Assembly: GCF_000380045.1 (NCBI RefSeq)
Contig: NZ_KB904359.1
Coordinates: forward strand, 20,398-84,397
Source of the DNA: Streptococcus marimammalium DSM 18627
Lineage (GTDB): Bacteria > Bacillota > Bacilli > Lactobacillales > Streptococcaceae
Length of the DNA: 64,000 nucleotides
Direction: 5' to 3'
The stretch's first letter is position 1; each line of letters opens with the position of its first letter. The notes beneath the pieces are model-generated. The model searched no databases and was not told where the DNA came from. It saw only the letters and a list, made by a program, of their open reading frames with translations. Below, piece after piece: positions 49,945-59,771 of this stretch. The position numbers and the translations under genes are program-made.

Positions 49945-50538
49945 ATGTACGAATATATCAAAGGAACCCTTACAAAAATAACAGCTAAATATATTGTGGT
50001 AGAGGTATCAGGAGTTGGCTACATCATCCATGTAGCTAATCCTTATAGTTTTTCAAATCAGGTTAACCAAGCGATAAAAATTTACCTCTATCAAGTTGTT
50101 CGAGAAGATGCTCATCTTCTTTATGGTTTTCATAGTGAAGAAGAAAAAACTATTTTCTTAAATCTTATTTCAGTGACAGGTATTGGTCCAACGTCTGCTT
50201 TAGCTATTATTGCAGCAGATGATAATGAAGGATTAGTCACGGCCATTGACAACAAAGATATTACTTATTTGATGAAGTTCCCTAAAATTGGGAAAAAAAC
50301 AGCTCAGCAAATGATTCTTGATTTAGCAGGTAAATTTGTTGATAACGCAATAACAAACAAGGGGAAAATGGGAACAAAAGCCTCAACTACTAATCATGCT
50401 TTAGAAGAGGCGATGGAAGCTCTTAATGCTCTTGGTTATAAAGCTAGTGAATTGAAAAAAATTTATACTTTCTTTGAAGGAACAAGTGAGACGACACAAG
50501 ACTATATTAAAGCATCACTTAAGATGCTAATTAAATAG
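49945..50538 (+). CDS. ruvA: Holliday junction helicase subunit RuvA
   Basis: RuvA binds four-way junctions and loads RuvB. 197 residues with the OB-fold N terminus, the two HhH motifs ([14 protein letters not shown] and [16 protein letters not shown]) and the C-terminal three-helix RuvB-binding domain ([18 protein letters not shown]). It follows mutL by 12 bases with AGAGAG before the ATG. Confidence 0.96.
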   Translation: MYEYIKGTLTKITAKYIVVEVSGVGYIIHVANPYSFSNQVNQAIKIYLYQVVREDAHLLYGFHSEEEKTIFLNLISVTGIGPTSALAIIAADDNEGLVTAIDNKDITYLMKFPKIGKKTAQQMILDLAGKFVDNAITNKGKMGTKASTTNHALEEAMEALNALGYKASELKKIYTFFEGTSETTQDYIKASLKMLIK

Positions 50539-50547
50539 GAGATGACT

Positions 50548-51108
50548 ATGAAACGTTGTGGCTGGGTAAAAAAACAAAAGATAGATATGATTTACCATGA
50601 TACCGAGTGGGGACGGCCATTACACGATGACCAAGCCCTATTTGAATTATTTTGTTTAGAAACTTATCAATCTGGCGTTTCATGGTCAACAGTCTTACAC
50701 AAAAGACAAGCTTTCAATCAAGTGTTTAAAAAATTTGACTTTACTAAAGTATCCCATATGACAGATGAAGAGCTTGAAACCTTGATGTTTGATAGTTCTA
50801 TTATCAGACATCGTGGAAAGCTCTTTGCGACAAGAAATAATGCTCAACAATTTTTAAAGATTCAAAAAGAATTTGGTTCTTTTGATGACTACATTTGGTC
50901 TTTTGTTAATCATAAGCCCATCAATCATAAGATTAGTCATTATCAGAATACATCAAGTCAGACTCCTTTATCAAAACATATTGCTAAAGAACTGAAAAAG
51001 CGTGGTTTCAAATATGTTGGGCCGACCATGATTTATTCCTTCATGCAGGCAGCTGGTCTTGTCAATGACCATGAAGTAGAATGTTTTTTTAATCCTAATC
51101 ATATTTAA
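50548..51108 (+). CDS. tag: 3-methyladenine DNA glycosylase I
   Basis: Removes 3-methyladenine from DNA, first step of base-excision repair. 186 residues with MKRCGWV (zinc Cys4), YHDTEWG, SGVSWSTVLHKRQAF (recognition region) and the zinc ligands in NDHEVECF at the C terminus. ATG at 50548 has AGGAG 6 bases upstream; ATG 50542 directly abuts the ribosome-binding site. Follows ruvA by 9 bases. Confidence 0.95.
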   Translation: MKRCGWVKKQKIDMIYHDTEWGRPLHDDQALFELFCLETYQSGVSWSTVLHKRQAFNQVFKKFDFTKVSHMTDEELETLMFDSSIIRHRGKLFATRNNAQQFLKIQKEFGSFDDYIWSFVNHKPINHKISHYQNTSSQTPLSKHIAKELKKRGFKYVGPTMIYSFMQAAGLVNDHEVECFFNPNHI

Positions 51109-51123
51109 AAAAACATAACAGTT

Positions 51124-51131
51124 TACGAATA
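51124..51131 (+). promoter_or_regulatory. SigX (ComX) cin-box before cinA-recA
   Basis: TACGAATA, the conserved -10-type element recognised by the streptococcal competence sigma factor SigX/ComX, lies 19 bases before the cinA start. The match is exact at all eight positions and the position is right, since cinA-recA is a late competence operon in streptococci. It is the only exact copy I saw on either strand. Confidence 0.9.
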
Positions 51132-51150
51132 AGAGAGTGAGGCACTTGTT

Positions 51151-52392
51151 ATGAAGGCAGAAATTATAGCGGTTGGAACAGAAATTTTAACGGGTCAGAT
51201 TGTTAACACCAACGCTCAATTTTTATCTGAAAAATTTGCTGAAAATGGAATTGATGTCTATTTTCAAACAACAGTAGGAGATAATGAAGAGCGATTATTA
51301 TCAGTTTTATCTGTTGCTAAACAACGTAGTGAACTGATTGTTTTGTGTGGCGGTTTAGGACCGACAGAGGATGATTTGACTAAGCAAGTTCTAGCTAAAT
51401 TTTTAGAAAAACCCTTAGTGGTTAATCAAGAGGCAATGAGTAAACTAGATGACTTTTTTGCAACTAGACCAAATGCTTCAAGAACTGCAAACAATGATCG
51501 TCAAGCTCAAATCATTCTAGGTGCTAAAGCCATTCAAAATCCCACAGGTTTAGCTGTGGGAAGCATGATTGAGGTTGATGGTGTCACTTATGTGGTTTTG
51601 CCGGGACCTCCTAGCGAACTAAAACCAATGGTTAATCAGTTTTTATTACCTTTATTAAAGAGTGATACCAAACTTTATTCTCGTGTTTTGAGGTTTTTTG
51701 GTATTGGTGAGAGTCGTTTGGTAACCGAATTGGCTGATATTATTACGCACCAAACTGATCCAACAATAGCTCCTTATGCAAAAGTTGGGGAGGTGACTCT
51801 TAGACTATCAACCAAGGCAAATAATCAAGAAGAAGCGAAACAAAAATTAGATGCTCTAGAACGAAAAATCCTTAACACCTCTGATCTCAAAACTTATCAT
51901 TATGGTTATGGTGATGAGAATTCAATGGCTAAGGTCGTTTTTAATAGTCTTCGACAGAAGAAAAAAACCGTGACAGCAGCAGAAAGTTTAACAGCAGGTT
52001 TATTTCAATCACAACTTGCTGAATTTCCTGGTAGTTCCTCTATTTTTAAGGGTGGTTTTGTCACCTATAGCATTGAAGAAAAATCACGAATGTTAGGTAT
52101 CTCTATAGAAGAATTAAGAGAAAATGGCGTTGTTAGTGCTTTCACAGCAGAAAAAATGGCAGAAAATAGTAGACGTCTCACCGATTCAGATTTTGCTGTT
52201 TCACTAACTGGTGTTGCTGGTCCAGATACCCTAGAAGGTCAACCTGTAGGAACTGTCTTTATTGGTTTAGCAACAAAAGATTCTGTTTTTTCTCAAAAAA
52301 TAATGATTGGAGGACGTAGTCGTTTAGATATTCGTCATATTGCTACCATGCATGCTTTTAATATTGTGCGTCTGACTTTATTAAAGCACTAA
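51151..52392 (+). CDS. cinA: competence-induced protein CinA
   Basis: 413 residues: N-terminal molybdopterin-binding-like COG1058 domain ([37 protein letters not shown]) and C-terminal NMN-deamidase-type domain ([50 protein letters not shown]). CinA recycles ADP-ribose/NMN and is competence-induced through SigX; it interacts with RecA in some streptococci. GTGAGG lies before the ATG. It is followed by recA after 42 bases. Confidence 0.95.
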   Translation: MKAEIIAVGTEILTGQIVNTNAQFLSEKFAENGIDVYFQTTVGDNEERLLSVLSVAKQRSELIVLCGGLGPTEDDLTKQVLAKFLEKPLVVNQEAMSKLDDFFATRPNASRTANNDRQAQIILGAKAIQNPTGLAVGSMIEVDGVTYVVLPGPPSELKPMVNQFLLPLLKSDTKLYSRVLRFFGIGESRLVTELADIITHQTDPTIAPYAKVGEVTLRLSTKANNQEEAKQKLDALERKILNTSDLKTYHYGYGDENSMAKVVFNSLRQKKKTVTAAESLTAGLFQSQLAEFPGSSSIFKGGFVTYSIEEKSRMLGISIEELRENGVVSAFTAEKMAENSRRLTDSDFAVSLTGVAGPDTLEGQPVGTVFIGLATKDSVFSQKIMIGGRSRLDIRHIATMHAFNIVRLTLLKH

Positions 52393-52434
52393 AGTTTAGT
52401 ATAATGGAACAAGTATAGAAAATAGGAGAAATCA

Positions 52435-53571
52435 ATGGCAAAAAAATCAAAGAAAACAGAAGAAATTTCTAAGAAATTTGGTGATGAGAGGCAAAAAGCA
52501 CTCAACAATGCACTAAAAGATATTGAAAAAGATTTTGGTAAAGGAGCAGTGATGCGCCTTGGTGAACGTGCTGAGCAAAAAGTTCAAATTATGAGTTCAG
52601 GAAGTTTAGCTCTAGATATTGCTCTTGGTGTGGGTGGCTATCCTAAAGGTAGAATTATAGAAATTTTTGGTCCAGAAAGTTCAGGGAAAACAACAGTTGC
52701 TTTACATGCTGTTGCTCAAGCACAAAAAGATGGAGGTATTGCAGCCTTTATTGATGCCGAGCATGCTCTTGATCCGGCATACGCTCAAGCCTTAGGTGTT
52801 AACATTGATGAACTTCTTTTATCCCAACCAGATTCTGGTGAACAGGGACTAGAAATCGCAGGAAAATTGATTGATTCAGGAGCTGTTGATATCGTTGTTA
52901 TCGACTCGGTTGCAGCTTTAGTGCCACGTGCAGAAATTGATGGTGATATTGGAGATAGTCATGTTGGTTTACAAGCTCGTATGATGAGTCAAGCCATGAG
53001 AAAATTATCAGCTTCAATCAATAAAACAAAAACGATTGCTATATTCATCAACCAATTACGTGAAAAAGTAGGAGTTATGTTTGGTAATCCTGAAACAACA
53101 CCAGGTGGACGTGCTCTTAAATTTTATTCTTCTATCCGATTGGATGTGAGAGGAAATACACAAATTAAAGGTTCTGGTGAGCAAAAAGATAGTAATATTG
53201 GTAAAGAAACTAAAATTAAAGTGGTTAAAAACAAGGTTGCACCACCATTTCAAGTTGCTCTTGTTGAAATCATGTATGGTGAGGGTATTTCACGAACTGG
53301 GGAATTAGTTAAAATTGCTAGTGAGCTTGATATCATTCAAAAAGCTGGTGCCTGGTATTCTTATGAAGGTGTTAAAATTGGACAAGGATCAGAAAATGCT
53401 AAAAAATATCTTGCTGATAATCCAGAAATTTTTGATGAAGTTGATCGTAAAGTACGTATTAAATTTGGTTTAATCGAAGATGATACATTAAAAGAGCAAG
53501 TATCAGAAAGTAAAGAAGAAGTAAACAAGGATATTGCCTTAGATTTTGATAGTATTGAGATAGAAGAATAA
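52435..53571 (+). CDS. recA: recombinase RecA
   Basis: 378-residue strand-exchange ATPase, with Walker [10 protein letters not shown] (about 80-88), Walker [11 protein letters not shown], the L1/L2 loops (including [29 protein letters not shown]) and an acidic C-terminal tail. AGGAG precedes the ATG. A TATAAT at 52400-52405 offers a housekeeping -10 in addition to the upstream SigX promoter. Followed by a short hairpin at about 53581-53607. Confidence 0.97.
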   Translation: MAKKSKKTEEISKKFGDERQKALNNALKDIEKDFGKGAVMRLGERAEQKVQIMSSGSLALDIALGVGGYPKGRIIEIFGPESSGKTTVALHAVAQAQKDGGIAAFIDAEHALDPAYAQALGVNIDELLLSQPDSGEQGLEIAGKLIDSGAVDIVVIDSVAALVPRAEIDGDIGDSHVGLQARMMSQAMRKLSASINKTKTIAIFINQLREKVGVMFGNPETTPGGRALKFYSSIRLDVRGNTQIKGSGEQKDSNIGKETKIKVVKNKVAPPFQVALVEIMYGEGISRTGELVKIASELDIIQKAGAWYSYEGVKIGQGSENAKKYLADNPEIFDEVDRKVRIKFGLIEDDTLKEQVSESKEEVNKDIALDFDSIEIEE

Positions 53572-53651
53572 AATCAGTCTAAAGACCGACTTTCAATTAG
53601 AGTCTTTTATGATACAATAATAGTATCATGTGGTAGAAAGCGAGAATAGAC

Positions 53652-54050
53652 ATGATCAAAATTTATACGATTTCAAGCTGTACGAGTTGCAAGAAGGCAA
53701 AAACATGGCTAAATGCCCATAAATTGCCTTATAAAGAACAAAATTTGGGAAAAGAACCTTTAACTAAAGAAGAAATTTTAACAATTTTATCCAAAACAGA
53801 AAGTGGTGTTGAAAGTATCATATCTGCTAAGAATAGATATGCAAAAGCCCTTAATTTTAATATTGATGATCTGAGTATCAATGAAGTCATTAAAGTTATC
53901 CAAGCCAACCCAAGAATTCTAAAAAGTCCTATCTTGATTGATGATAAACGTCTTCAAGTTGGTTATAAAGAAGATGATATTAGAGCTTTTCTTCCTCGCT
54001 CTATTCGTAATATAGAAAACGAGCAAGCACGCCTACGAGCTGCTCTATAA
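53652..54050 (+). CDS. spxA: redox-sensing transcription regulator SpxA
   Basis: Spx binds the RNA polymerase alpha C-terminal domain and remodels transcription under thiol/oxidative stress. 132 residues in the ArsC-like thioredoxin fold with the redox switch Cys10-x-x-Cys13 (SSCTSCKK), RPIL-type SPILIDDKRLQVGY and an acidic/basic tail. Streptococci usually carry two Spx proteins; this position after recA is the standard one for a spxA gene. AGCGAGA precedes the ATG. Confidence 0.92.
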   Translation: MIKIYTISSCTSCKKAKTWLNAHKLPYKEQNLGKEPLTKEEILTILSKTESGVESIISAKNRYAKALNFNIDDLSINEVIKVIQANPRILKSPILIDDKRLQVGYKEDDIRAFLPRSIRNIENEQARLRAAL

Positions 54051-54076
54051 ATAATATTTTATAAGAATATGTATCA

Positions 54077-54107
54077 CAAAACCTGTCTTTTGAGGAGACA
54101 GGTTTTG
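54077..54107 (+). terminator. spxA terminator
   Basis: CAAAACCTGTCT and AGACAGGTTTTG pair around a 7-base loop; the U-run is short. Confidence 0.7.
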
Positions 54108-54184
54108 TTAATACTATATAAAATTTTTTAAGATTGGTTTTAACAATATATCGCATCAATAAGTATTCAACCAGTGTTTTATTC

Positions 54185-54213
54185 TTGTTTAATAATGTAA
54201 AATATAGTATAAT
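54185..54213 (+). promoter_or_regulatory. ireB operon promoter
   Basis: TTGTTT (54185-54190), 17 bases, TATAAT (54208-54213). Confidence 0.65.
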
Positions 54214-54249
54214 GAAATACGATACTTAATAACGAAAGAAGGTGTAAGT

Positions 54250-54519
54250 ATGGGATTTACAGACGAAACTGTTCGTTTTAATTTGGATGATGGCAATAAG
54301 AAGGAAATTAGTGAAACACTAACATCAGTTTATAGTTCCCTTGAGGAAAAAGGTTACAATCCCATCAATCAAATTGTTGGATATGTACTAAGTGGTGACC
54401 CTGCTTATATTCCACGTTATAACAATGCTAGAAATCAAATTAGAAAGTATGAGCGAGATGAGATAACTGAAGAATTGGTACGGTACTATCTCAAAGGAAA
54501 TGGGATTGATATTAAATGA
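54250..54519 (+). CDS. ireB: IreB family regulatory phosphoprotein (UPF0297)
   Basis: 89 residues, [15 protein letters not shown] through [31 protein letters not shown], the invariant UPF0297 core. In enterococci IreB is a substrate of the IreK/PASTA kinase and affects cephalosporin tolerance. Thr residues near the N terminus (TDET) are the likely phosphosites. AGAAGG precedes the ATG; overlaps ruvX by ATGA. Confidence 0.95.
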   Translation: MGFTDETVRFNLDDGNKKEISETLTSVYSSLEEKGYNPINQIVGYVLSGDPAYIPRYNNARNQIRKYERDEITEELVRYYLKGNGIDIK

Positions 54520-54935
54520 GAATAATGGGATTAGATGTTGGCTCTAAAACGATTGGCGTAGCTATTAGTGATCCACTTGGTTTTACTGCTCAAGGGCTAG
54601 AAATTATCAAAATCAATGAAAATAAAGATGAATTTGGTTTTGAGCGCTTAAGTGAATTGGTAAAAGAATATCGCGTGGAAAAATTTGTGATTGGTCTTCC
54701 TAAAAACATGAACAACACCAGTGGCCCTCGAGTAGAAGCCAGTCAATCTTATGGTAAGCAACTTGAGAAACTGTTTGGTTTACCCATTATTTATCAAGAT
54801 GAGCGATTATCAACTGTGGAAGCTGAAAGAATGCTTGTTGAACAGGGAGATATAAGTAGAAACAAACGTAAAAAAGTTATTGACAAATTAGCTGCCCAGC
54901 TAATCTTGCAAAATTATCTAGATCGTATCTATTGA
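54516..54935 (+). CDS. ruvX: Holliday junction resolvase-like RuvX (YqgF)
   Basis: 139 residues with the YqgF fold: [15 protein letters not shown] at the N terminus, IGLPKNMN and the active-site-region [13 protein letters not shown]. Considered a resolvase or pre-16S rRNA nuclease. Coupled to ireB through a 4-base overlap and followed by a DUF1292 gene, a trio conserved across Firmicutes. Confidence 0.94.
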   Translation: MRIMGLDVGSKTIGVAISDPLGFTAQGLEIIKINENKDEFGFERLSELVKEYRVEKFVIGLPKNMNNTSGPRVEASQSYGKQLEKLFGLPIIYQDERLSTVEAERMLVEQGDISRNKRKKVIDKLAAQLILQNYLDRIY

Positions 54936-54960
54936 TTGATCCATATTAAAGGGGAAGAAT

Positions 54961-55260
54961 ATGACAGAAACACACAACAACCAAGAACATGATGTTATTA
55001 CATTAGTTGATGAAGAAGGAAATGAAACCTTGTTTGAAATTCTTCTAACCATTGATGGCACAGAAGAATTCGGTAAAAATTATGTTTTACTAGTACCTGC
55101 TGGTGCAGAAGAAGATGAAGATGGTGAAGTTGAAATTCAAGCTTATGCCTTTACTGAAAATGAAGATGGCACAGAAGGAGAATTAGAGCCAATCCCAACT
55201 GACTCTGAAGCAGAATGGGATATGATTGAAGAAGTCTTTAATACTTTCATGGAAGAATAA
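54961..55260 (+). CDS. DUF1292 family protein (UPF0473/YrzB)
   Basis: 99 residues, strongly acidic, with the DUF1292 core [22 protein letters not shown] and [14 protein letters not shown]. Function unknown; always found with ireB-ruvX in streptococci. AAGGGGAAG precedes the ATG. A terminator follows. Confidence 0.92.
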   Translation: MTETHNNQEHDVITLVDEEGNETLFEILLTIDGTEEFGKNYVLLVPAGAEEDEDGEVEIQAYAFTENEDGTEGELEPIPTDSEAEWDMIEEVFNTFMEE

Positions 55261-55306
55261 TAAAGAGGATATAAATCTATAAAAAATGCACCTAAAAATA
55301 TGAACG

Positions 55307-55353
55307 ACACCCTAAAAGATGGCTCTATTATATAACTTTTTGGGTGTTTTTTG
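55307..55353 (+). terminator. terminator of the ireB-ruvX operon
   Basis: ACACCCTAAAAG and CTTTTTGGGTGT pair (one mismatch) with a 17-base loop, then TTTTTT. Confidence 0.8.
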
Positions 55354-55825
55354 TGTGAAATTAATTTTAAAAATTGTGAGATTATTGTTTTTTATGTTTC
55401 GATTTCACTTAATTTACAATAATGTTTAATAAAGTTTTTCTGAAGATAATTTCAAGCTACCAATATACATAGTAATCAAGTATAGCAATACCAGTATGCT
55501 TTTTATCATCTTTTTTGAAAAATAGGAAATAAGATCTTATATGTTTTATAAAAGCAATAATAAGTTTATGATGACCTCCTTTTTTGCATTTAAAAAAATG
55601 AACTATTTTATGGAGTTGAAACTATCATTAAAGCATTAAACTGAAACTAAAAAGACTCAATCCAGTCTCATACAAAAATGAGTTATTCGATTAAATGATA
55701 ATCTCAAATTTTTGGGTTAAATTAGACTTTTCCAAGAATTTTAAATAACAATAAGAAATTGACTAATCAAAAGTTTTTGCTATACTTAAATAATAAGAAC
55801 GTTCAGAAAGGAAAGAGGATATCAA
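55354..55825. other. long gene-free region
   Basis: About 470 bases with no supported gene on either strand. On the minus strand AAAAGGAGG at about 55574-55583 precedes a stop-interrupted stretch reading KHIRSYFLFFKKDDKKHTGIA, possibly a decayed gene. A TATACT -10 candidate (about 55783) lies upstream of the next gene. Confidence 0.35.
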
Positions 55826-57445
55826 ATGTCATCTATTTCATTAGAGAGTTATAGTGAGAAATTGTCAGATTCATCTTATAAAGAGGAAATACCTCAAAAT
55901 CTTTATCTTAGTAGAAAAGCTAAAAAAAGATCAACTAAACAGCCAAAGATGAAAAAAAACAATGTGAAAGTGCCACTTTTTCATCATTTTTATCTAATGA
56001 TTTTTAGTTTGATTATTTCTTTGTTTAGTATTGTTATCCCTTTTTTCTCAAATTTTGCCAATGGAATTCAATCTCAAAATCTTTATACGGGCTTTATGTT
56101 AATACATGGGCAACTCCCATATACAGATCTTTTTGTAACAGGGGGATTTCTATATTATCTCACTATTTCCTTAAGTTATCTATTAGGAAGTGAGCTATGG
56201 TTATTGCCCATACAAATTTTATCATTTTATATTTCAGGTATTTATCTCTATAAAATTGTTGTATCTCTAAGTAGCAAAAACGGCCTAGCTTTTACAGGAA
56301 CTTTAATTTTTTATCTTTTAAATGCTTCTCTTGGATTTGGTGGACTCTACTCAATACAATTGTCCTTTTTATTTTTTTTGCCAGCAATATGGTTCTTATT
56401 AAATTACTTTAAAGGTAAAGCTAAAGATGAAGGATTTATTGTTTATGGGATATTGTGTGCTTTTGCTATTTTATTTGATTCTAGAAACTTATTATTTGGA
56501 CTTGTAGCTTTCATCGTTTTAAGTATTTATAATTTAGCTCATAAATATATTGCTAGAGGATTTTACCAATTACTGTGCTTACTGTTTGGTTTGCTTCTCG
56601 TATTTTATACCGTGGGTTTCCTGGCTTTTAATATGCAAATTGTTGTTCCATATATACACCAAACTCTTTTTTACCCAATTACTTCTTTTAATATAACTCT
56701 TGAAAATTTTCTTTATAACCTTGCTTTCTATGTTATCTTTACTCTCGGTTCAGGAATCTTGATGGGGGTCTTACTATTTCCGTTGCTACTTAAAAAAACA
56801 AAAAACAATCATGCCATTAAATGGGTTTTCTTTTTATCACTATTTTCTTATTTCATTTTAATAGTTCTGACAAAAAATTTTGCTACCTATCACATATTAC
56901 CAATGCTTCCATTTGGTTTAGTTTTGACGATTCTCGTTTTAAATCGTATGACTGATGAAGATAGTATTGAAGAAAAAGCACACTATCGTCAACAACCAAC
57001 AGATAGCGCCTTCAAAGGTTTTAGTACTTTGATGCTAAAACATTTACTGGCTCCTCTCTTAGTAATGGTTTATGGAATTGGTCTACCTGTCTATCAATAC
57101 CTTATGAATATTCCGCTTTACCAAGAAAGAGAAATAGTTGCTTCTTATATTGCAAGTAATACTTCGGAAAATGACTCTATATATGTCTGGGACAGTGTTG
57201 CAACAATTTATCAAGATAGTAAACGACAATCAAGTTCTCACTTATCTCTTCCTTTTATCAATACTTCTGATACTGTAAATCAAAAACGATTAGAAGATGA
57301 GTTACTTCAAAATAAAGCTAGCTATCTTGTTGTGAATAACAACTTAGAACTTCCCCAGGTGGTAAAGAGTGCTCTTGACAGTCATTATCAACCGATTGTG
57401 TTAGATAACATTAAACAATTAACTGTTTATCAACTAAATTCTTAA
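55826..57445 (+). CDS. multi-pass membrane protein, GT-C glycosyltransferase-like
   Basis: 539 residues: a 45-residue basic, serine-rich cytoplasmic N terminus, then about 11-12 membrane segments (from about 53 to 425), and a C-terminal soluble domain (about 435-539) containing SENDSIYVWDSVATIYQDSKRQSSSHLSLPF, the kind of segment seen at the end of ArnT/PMT-like GT-C transferases. The first external loop (ANGIQSQNLYTGFMLIHGQLPYTDLFVTGG) resembles the Asp-containing catalytic loop of that class. It would transfer a sugar from a lipid carrier at the outer face; donor and acceptor are unknown. It stands alone. Confidence 0.6.
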   Translation: MSSISLESYSEKLSDSSYKEEIPQNLYLSRKAKKRSTKQPKMKKNNVKVPLFHHFYLMIFSLIISLFSIVIPFFSNFANGIQSQNLYTGFMLIHGQLPYTDLFVTGGFLYYLTISLSYLLGSELWLLPIQILSFYISGIYLYKIVVSLSSKNGLAFTGTLIFYLLNASLGFGGLYSIQLSFLFFLPAIWFLLNYFKGKAKDEGFIVYGILCAFAILFDSRNLLFGLVAFIVLSIYNLAHKYIARGFYQLLCLLFGLLLVFYTVGFLAFNMQIVVPYIHQTLFYPITSFNITLENFLYNLAFYVIFTLGSGILMGVLLFPLLLKKTKNNHAIKWVFFLSLFSYFILIVLTKNFATYHILPMLPFGLVLTILVLNRMTDEDSIEEKAHYRQQPTDSAFKGFSTLMLKHLLAPLLVMVYGIGLPVYQYLMNIPLYQEREIVASYIASNTSENDSIYVWDSVATIYQDSKRQSSSHLSLPFINTSDTVNQKRLEDELLQNKASYLVVNNNLELPQVVKSALDSHYQPIVLDNIKQLTVYQLNS

Positions 57446-57496
57446 AAATCAATATGTTGTGTCTTTTAAAAAAATAAACACAACATATTGATTTTT
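57444..57496 (+). terminator. long-stem terminator overlapping the nrdD promoter
   Basis: A perfect 19-bp stem (57444-57462 with 57478-57496) and T-rich tail. Its 3' arm contains the -35 hexamer of the nrdD promoter. Confidence 0.85.
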
Positions 57497-57515
57497 ATTT
57501 TGCTTATGATATAAT
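57488..57515 (+). promoter_or_regulatory. nrdD promoter
   Basis: TTGATT (57488-57493), 16 bases, TATAAT (57510-57515), 37 bases before the ATG. Confidence 0.7.
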
Positions 57516-57551
57516 ATTTCTTAAAATAACATTAGAAAAGAAGGTAAAGAA

Positions 57552-59717
57552 ATGGTCAAATCACTCATTACAGTTATTAAGCGTGATGGTAGAAAGGTGA
57601 CATTTGAACCTGATAAAATTTTTCAAGCACTTTTAAAAGCTAGCAATCAGGTGACACCGTTAACACCATTTGTAGAAGAAAAACTAAGAGAGATTACTGA
57701 AAGTGTTGTTACAGAAATTTTTGAACGCTTTAATAAAGATGTTAAAATCTATGAAATTCAAAATATTGTAGAACATCAATTGCTTGAAGCAAATGAATAT
57801 GCCATTGCAAAAGCTTATATCAACTATCGAACAGAGCGTGACTTTGATCGTTCCAAGGCAACAGATATTAATTACACAATAGATAAACTAATTAACAGAG
57901 ATCAAAGTGTGGTTAATGAAAACGCCAACAAAGATAGTAATGTCTTTAATACGCAACGTGATTTAACTGCTGGTATTGTTGGAAAATCAATTGGTCTTAA
58001 AATGTTGCCATTACATGTGGCAAATGCGCACCAGAAGGGTGATATACATTTCCATGATTTGGATTATAGTCCCTATACTCCAATGACTAACTGTTGTTTG
58101 ATTGATTTTGAAGGGATGTTAAAGACAGGTTTTAGAATAGGAAATGCTGATGTTGAAAGTCCAAAATCTATTCAAACAGCAACAGCTCAAATTTCACAAA
58201 TCATTGCTAACGTTGCTTCCAGTCAATACGGTGGTTGTTCTGCCGATCGTATTGATGAAGTTTTAGCCCCTTACGCTAAACTTAACTATGAAAAGCATAT
58301 GAAAGATGCCGAAAAATGGTTAGCTGAAGATAAAAGAGAAGACTATGTGCGTGAAAAAACACTTAAAGATATTTATGACGCCATGCAAAGTCTTGAATAT
58401 GAAATCAATACACTTTTCACATCCAATGGACAAACACCGTTTACTTCTCTTGGTTTTGGGCTAGGTGAGGGATGGTTTGAACGTGAGATACAAAAAGCTA
58501 TCTTAAACATTCGTATTAAAGGGCTTGGAAAAGAACAACGCACAGCTATTTTCCCTAAATTGATTTTTACTGTTAAACGTGGTCTTAATCTAGATCCTGA
58601 TTCTCCAAACTATGATATTAAGCAATTAGCTCTCGAATGTGCAACAAAACGCATGTATCCAGACATGTTGTCTTATGATAAAATTGTAGAACTAACTGGT
58701 TCTTTTAAAGTTCCTATGGGATGTCGTAGTTTTCTTCAAGGATGGAAAGATGAAAACGGCAAAGATGTTACTTCTGGGCGTATGAATCTTGGTGTTGTCA
58801 CTGTTAACCTTCCTCGTATTGCATTAGAATCTCAAGGTGACATTGAAAAATTCTGGGATATTTTTAGTGAACGTATGTCTATTGCTAAAGATGCACTTGT
58901 TTATCGTGTAGAACGTGTTAAAGAAGCAATACCAGCAAATGCTCCTATCTTATATCAATATGGTGCTTTTGGGAAACGTCTTCCTAAAGACGGAAATGTT
59001 GATGATCTCTTTAAGAATCGTCGTGCCACTATTTCTCTAGGTTATATCGGCTTATATGAAGTGGCAACAGTCTTTTATGGCGGTCAGTGGGAAACTAATC
59101 CAGCAGCGAAAGACTTTACGATTGATATCATTCATCAAATGAAGAGCCTTTGTGAAGACTGGTCAGATGAGTTTGGTTATCATTTCTCAGTCTACTCAAC
59201 ACCATCAGAAAGCTTGACAGATCGTTTTTGCCGCCTAGATACTGAAAAATTTGGTGTTGTTGAAAACATTACAGACAAAGAATATTACACGAATAGTTTC
59301 CATTATGATGTTCGTAAAAACCCTTCACCATTTGAAAAATTAGATTTTGAAAAAATCTATCCAGAGACTGGTGCAAGTGGTGGTTTCATCCATTATTGTG
59401 AGTATCCTGTTTTACAACAAAATCCTAAAGCCTTAGAGGCTGTTTGGGACTATGCTTATGATCGTGTTGGGTATCTAGGAACTAACACACCAATTGATCG
59501 TTGCTATGAATGTGAGTTTGAAGGTGATTTTGAACCAACTGAACGTGGGTTTAAATGCCCTAATTGTGGCAACACCGATCCAAAAACAGTAGATGTGGTG
59601 AAACGTACTTGTGGTTATCTAGGCAACCCACAAGCAAGACCAATGGTTAATGGTCGTCATAAAGAAATTGCTTCACGTGTTAAACATATGAATGGTTCAA
59701 CAATGAAAATAGACTGA
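57552..59717 (+). CDS. nrdD: anaerobic (class III) ribonucleotide reductase NrdD
   Basis: Glycyl-radical enzyme that reduces NTPs to dNTPs with formate without oxygen. 721 residues: N-terminal ATP-cone (VIKRDGRKVTFEPDKIFQAL), barrel with active-site cysteines (MTNCCLIDFEGML, PMGCRSFLQGW), zinc site of two CxxC pairs (CYECEFEG and CPNCGN) and the C-terminal glycyl-radical loop RTCGYLGNPQARPMVNGRH (radical Gly in that loop). Complete. It heads an operon with a small ORF, a GNAT gene and nrdG. Confidence 0.97.
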   Translation: MVKSLITVIKRDGRKVTFEPDKIFQALLKASNQVTPLTPFVEEKLREITESVVTEIFERFNKDVKIYEIQNIVEHQLLEANEYAIAKAYINYRTERDFDRSKATDINYTIDKLINRDQSVVNENANKDSNVFNTQRDLTAGIVGKSIGLKMLPLHVANAHQKGDIHFHDLDYSPYTPMTNCCLIDFEGMLKTGFRIGNADVESPKSIQTATAQISQIIANVASSQYGGCSADRIDEVLAPYAKLNYEKHMKDAEKWLAEDKREDYVREKTLKDIYDAMQSLEYEINTLFTSNGQTPFTSLGFGLGEGWFEREIQKAILNIRIKGLGKEQRTAIFPKLIFTVKRGLNLDPDSPNYDIKQLALECATKRMYPDMLSYDKIVELTGSFKVPMGCRSFLQGWKDENGKDVTSGRMNLGVVTVNLPRIALESQGDIEKFWDIFSERMSIAKDALVYRVERVKEAIPANAPILYQYGAFGKRLPKDGNVDDLFKNRRATISLGYIGLYEVATVFYGGQWETNPAAKDFTIDIIHQMKSLCEDWSDEFGYHFSVYSTPSESLTDRFCRLDTEKFGVVENITDKEYYTNSFHYDVRKNPSPFEKLDFEKIYPETGASGGFIHYCEYPVLQQNPKALEAVWDYAYDRVGYLGTNTPIDRCYECEFEGDFEPTERGFKCPNCGNTDPKTVDVVKRTCGYLGNPQARPMVNGRHKEIASRVKHMNGSTMKID

Positions 59718-59726
59718 TTAAAAGAT

Positions 59727-59756
59727 AAATAGGTTGCTAAGTAGCAACCTATTTAA
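59727..59756 (+). repeat. perfect palindrome after nrdD
   Basis: A 14-bp-arm inverted repeat (TAAATAGGTTGCTA and its complement, 2-base centre) sits between nrdD and the next small gene. The following AGGAG is 4 bases on, so there is no T-run; it looks like an mRNA-stabilising or partial-termination hairpin that would set the ratio of NrdD to the downstream products. Confidence 0.75.
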
Positions 59757-59771
59757 ACAGGAGAAAGACAA

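Noticed and set aside
57444..57496. NrdR box pair before nrdD
   Set aside because: The ACACAACATATTGATT segment only partly fits the NrdR consensus and there is no second box at the usual spacing.
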